A DNA stretch of 64,000 bases from Corallium rubrum (lineage: Eukaryota; Cnidaria; Anthozoa; Scleralcyonacea; Coralliidae). The notes under the pieces were generated by a model. The model saw only the letters and a program-made list of their open reading frames with translations. It did not search any database and had not been told where the DNA came from. Made by a program: the position numbers and the translations under genes. Within the stretch, counting starts at the first letter, position 1; each line of letters starts with the position of its first letter. Shown piece by piece: positions 60,637-64,000 of the stretch. Location: contig OZ036010.1 of the NCBI GenBank assembly GCA_964035015.1, positions 3,663,604 to 3,727,603 of the forward strand, written 5' to 3'.

Positions 60637-62682
60637 TTAGAAGGTAACGGTATCCAACATGGCTCCTAAACATTGCACAATATTTGAGGTCATTAGTAAA
60701 TCGACTGACTCCTCCAAGTGCCTCTTTGGATCCTAGAAAGATGAAACAAAGCTGTAAAAATAATGTTGGCAATGTTTTTGCATAATCGTAATTAGATATG
60801 GTAGCTACAGTAGTAATCGTGCAAACTTTCATTTCAAAATTTGTTGAAGAAAAGGTAATATTTTACGTGTGAAGTTAAGTGGATTTTGGAGCGCCGCCAT
60901 TAAAGTGGCCAAGCTTGAGAAGAATGAGTCGAGGAATCTTATGACGTCATAGACTCAATAAGAACGATGACCCTTTTGTAGTTTTGTGCGTTATTAGTGT
61001 TTTCAGCTTGAGTTGGTAAAGTTTTTTTGTATGTTTTTGCTGTATAAGCTGTCGTAAGTTAAACTCAGAGAAAAACTCTGAGCTCCAGACGGGACTCGAA
61101 CCCCCAAAAATACGACCCTTTTGTTGACAACAATGATCTTTTGTTTTTGTTGAGTCTATGCCATCATAAGTTCTCCTCAACTCATTCTTCTCAAACACAG
61201 CCAATTTAATGGTGGTGCTCCAAAATACAAACATCACACGTAAAGTACAACTTTGTTTTTCAGAATTTCGAAATGAAACTTTGCACAATAGGCGACTTTC
61301 AGGGTGTTGCGCGCGCATCATTTTCCAAAAAAACTGCCAAGCTCCACTCAAAGTAAACATACTGTTGAAGATCAACAAAGTATAGATACAGTGTCTGGAT
61401 GTTCAACACTGTTATTCTATTGTTGTTGGCTCGCAGGCAAGTCTGTTTGTCATTGCTTACTTTGTGGGAAGCCCGCCAATTTCTTTCCAAAACGATGCGC
61501 GCGCAACACCCTGAAACTCGCCTATTACCAACTACCATAATATCTTTAGGATTATACAGGAACGTTACCAAGAATATTTTCATCAGAAGAAGCACTTTAA
61601 ACTGTTAGCATATCCACTCATTAATAAATTCATGAACACAAAAAAGAAACGAGCACTGAGATAGTGGTTTAGATATCGTCGGGTGGAGAATAATAATAAG
61701 GTGTTACTCCGAGTGATGAGCCATACTGGACAAGTAGAGAAAACTCTACTTGGTCTGGCTGGGATTCGAACCCAAGACCTTCGGTTTACTAGTCCGATGC
61801 TCTACCAACTGAGCTACAGGTCAAGGTCGAATGATAGTACTTAGGCTATTTGATGTAATATATCATACATGAGGAGGAGTGTTTCATCAGGATATCCAAA
61901 CACTGAGACGTTTGTTGAAAACCGAGGTGAAGTCGAGGTTTTTGAACAAACTTCGAAGTGTTTGGATATCCTGATGAAACACTCCTCCGAGTGTATGATA
62001 TAGCATCTCAAACAACTCAGTATCTTACGAGAAAATCGGGGTAAAAGTTTGCTTAATTTATGTAATTTCTTCCTCCGATATCCAAACCACCGACACGGTA
62101 CTGATTTTCTTTGTGTTTTCCTCATGAATTATTAATGAGTTTGATATATTTCGAAACAGACTACGATCACTGACAAAATACCTTGGGACACTTCGTGTTT
62201 GTAGGTTAACTTAATACATTTTACATTTTTTCTCGTGATAGAGTTTATCCCTCCCTCCTCCTCCCTTTACAATGTTGACTTGGAAGTAAGGGACGCTGTG
62301 AACGTGAAAATGAGCGCTAAAATAGTCACCAACATTGAACAGGGGGGCCGGGGGAACATAAAACGGGAAATATTGCTTTTTAAGTTGAAGTGTCCCAACA
62401 CTTTTGTCACTGATTGTAGTTTCTTCAATATCTAGACAATAGTCTTCATACATGACGATTTCGACTTCTACAGCAAAAACATACGAAAAAAACTCAAACT
62501 CGTGTTTGATCTATTATTACTTCAAACAAGTTTGGTCATGAGTCTCCTTCGTGTGTTTTTTTTACAAGTTTGAGAATTGTATTTCTATACTGAACCTAAA
62601 CTTTTCCATAGTTTAATACCTGTTTCCCAACATTTTTAATAGCCAGTTGTTCAGGAGTCATTTTATCTTCATCCTCCAGTGC
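60637..62682 (-). CDS. C-terminal two exons of an unrecognised gene
   Basis: Exons 62682-62620 and 60732-60637 join in phase 0. The first reads [19 protein letters not shown] after an Ala-Leu; the second [20 protein letters not shown] followed by [11 protein letters not shown] and a stop. Both have good acceptors (CTGTTTAG, CATCTTTCTAG), and the first has a GT donor at 62619. The text is strongly coding-like and probably conserved, but I cannot name the protein. The residues seen (52) are charged then hydrophobic and probably helical. Upstream exons should lie at 62700-64000 or beyond the right edge. The intron contains SINE and MITE insertions. Confidence 0.7.
61030..61107 (-). mobile_element. 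tRNA-derived SINE fragment
   Basis: Inverse of the 14383-14492 family: GGGTTCGAGTCCCGTCTGGA on the minus strand, then CTCAGAGTTTTTCTCTGAG and the ACGACAGCTT tail. Confidence 0.7.
61287..61526. mobile_element. MITE family A copy 5
   Basis: Ends AATAGGCGACTTTCAGGGTG and CACCCTGAAACTCGCCTATT. Both GCGCGCGCA blocks are intact. Confidence 0.85.
61700..61828 (-). mobile_element. Second tRNA-derived SINE family, copy 2
   Basis: On the minus strand: TGTAGCTCAGTTGGTAGAGC, ACTAGTAAACC, TTGGGTTCGAATCCC, then CAAGTAGAGTTTTCTCTACT. The promoter boxes are nearly perfect and would look like a tRNA, but the 5' GACCTGT does not pair with the 3' acceptor side. Confidence 0.75.
61850..62150. repeat. Foldback repeat
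   Basis: GTGTTTCATCAGGATATCCA at 61880 pairs with TGGATATCCTGATGAAACAC at 61963. The right end holds the inverse of ACTCATTAATAATTCATGA. Confidence 0.65.
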
Positions 62683-64000
62683 CTAAACAGTAGAGTGTGA
62701 CTAAGAGGGTGTTTACACGGAGGCGAGGCGGCCCGGGTACCTGAGCTAGCCCGCTTTGCCGAGATGATTTTTATTGTGTTTACATGAGAAGGGCTACAAT
62801 CATGGCATAGAATATATCGCCTTGAATCCTTACCTAACAATCTCTCCCGTCCCCCCTCCATCAATGTTGTTTCATTTTATACTTGGTGTGATATAACGAC
62901 GAAAAAGAGCAATTTATAAAATAACATTTTGAAAACGCAAGCGGTGATTGGTTGAAAGCCGTGTTTCTATAACTCTATGGAAAACATGGATGGATTACGC
63001 CATCCAATACGCCATCATTCTAATTAAAATTTGTACAGGAACACCATTATACGCCATCCACTACGCCATCAAACGCAATCCAATACGCCATCCGTGGAGG
63101 GTAATAAGAATTTACGCCTTTTATTTGGTTTAATTTTAACGTTTAATCTATTTTGACGGGTTATTTTATAAAGGAAATAGAAAACATTTTTCCCGTGTTC
63201 CTATAGAGTTATAGAAACACTTGTGGAAGTTTGGGAGAACTCGAAATAGTGTAATTTCCACTGTAATTTCTCGTTCTCCCAAACTTCCACTCGTGTTTCT
63301 ATAACTCTATAGAAACACGGAAAATGTTTTCTATTTCTTAAATAGAATGGCAACATCGAAGGGAGCAACTTCAAATGCGTAGTGGTTTTTACGAACTGTC
63401 CTAGGGTTTTTGGCCATGATTGTAGCTGGCTTGTGCTAATTGCGTAATTTATCAGTTCTGGTAAGACACGAAGTCTGGTTGCTTTAAATACGAACTGTAC
63501 ATGAACAAGCAGAACTTGTGAATTGTTAATATGTCGAAGAAAGCTGATAAAAACAAATGTTGTCGCGTGTATACGAAGCTTTTAATGCCAGCCCAGGTAG
63601 GCGAGCCAGCCCGGTCGATCGTGTTTACATGGGAAAAACCCAGCCAAATCACTTGAAAATCTACATGTTTAGTGTTCTGGGCGAAACACAAGTAATAGCA
63701 ATGATATATAACTTTTCTCGATAACTTACGTCAAAATGTTTAATTTGCATATCAAACAAACTGAAATATCTCAAGAACGAAGCAAGGAAACCAAAAACTT
63801 CAAAATATGTTACTCTATCATTTTAAGTGTTCTTTCAAATAAGAAAAACTTAATTTTCGTTTCATGTGCACTTTAAGTGTTTAGCTGTACAGGATCTTTA
63901 ACTGCTTGTCGAAAAAAGCTGATAAAAACAAATTTTGTTGCGTGTAGGAAGCTTTTCATGCCACCGGTCAATCGTGTTTACATGGGAAACCCAGCCCAGG
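62683..64000. other. Right edge, repeats only
   Basis: 62985-63100 holds several TACGCCATCCA-type repeats. 63176-63341 is a near-perfect hairpin (AACATTTTTCCCGTGTT and AACACGGAAAATGTT; TTTGGGAGAACTCGA and its near-inverse). 63640-63880 is half of the foldback family of 35422-35875. Paired phrases CGTGTTTACATGGGAAA at 63618 and 63974 suggest another repeat cut by the window end. No exon was recognised. Confidence 0.55.

Noticed and set aside
61740..61825. tRNA gene on the minus strand
   Set aside because: Both promoter boxes are good, but the acceptor stem does not pair and the same tail follows another copy at 39648, so it is a SINE.

Overview
The window reads as intron-rich animal nuclear DNA of moderate-to-low GC, crowded with small DNA transposons. 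The gene content (a ciliary EFHC1 gene, a CLK kinase, a mitoribosomal protein, a phosphatidylserine synthase) and the repeat style (hAT-, pogo- and TTAA-type MITEs, tRNA- and 5S-derived SINEs, a Ty3/gypsy relic) suggest a marine invertebrate. A cnidarian, probably an anthozoan, is my best guess, but no species marker is present. No bacterial, phage or organellar segment is visible.

Layout by gene: (1) a CLK-type dual-specificity kinase on the minus strand, first four coding exons at 9443-3949, the rest lying left of the window; (2) MRPL53 on the plus strand, three exons, 9800-11428, divergent from CLK; (3) EFHC1 on the minus strand, eight exons, 28514-13545; (4) PTDSS1 on the minus strand, thirteen exons, 50740-34057, complete and in frame; (5) an unrecognised nine-exon gene on the plus strand, 51456-58609, divergent from PTDSS1; (6) the last two coding exons of another minus-strand gene, 62682-60637. 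I rebuilt these by hand from splice sites and codon phase. Two head-to-head pairs (CLK/MRPL53 and PTDSS1/unknown) share short promoter intervals. The genes belong to different pathways and do not form an operon.

Repeat landscape: introns and intergenic gaps are almost entirely transposon-derived. The largest insertion is a 4.73-kb element (15738-20465) in an EFHC1 intron. It has a perfect 8-bp target duplication, long inverted ends and a decayed transposase of a family I cannot place securely. A 1358-bp LTR element (820-2177) has identical 92-bp LTRs and codes only for integrase. TA-flanked MITEs at 41707-42201 and 58710-60484 have filled with tandem arrays built from their own subterminal motif. 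A compound microsatellite of about 1.3 kb sits in PTDSS1 intron 5, an 0.8-kb CAG/CAA array lies just past the last EFHC1 exon found, and 20-bp satellites occupy introns of the unknown gene.

The best candidates for something undescribed are the 4.73-kb transposon and the array-bearing MITEs. I see no multi-gene accessory or defence-like system.
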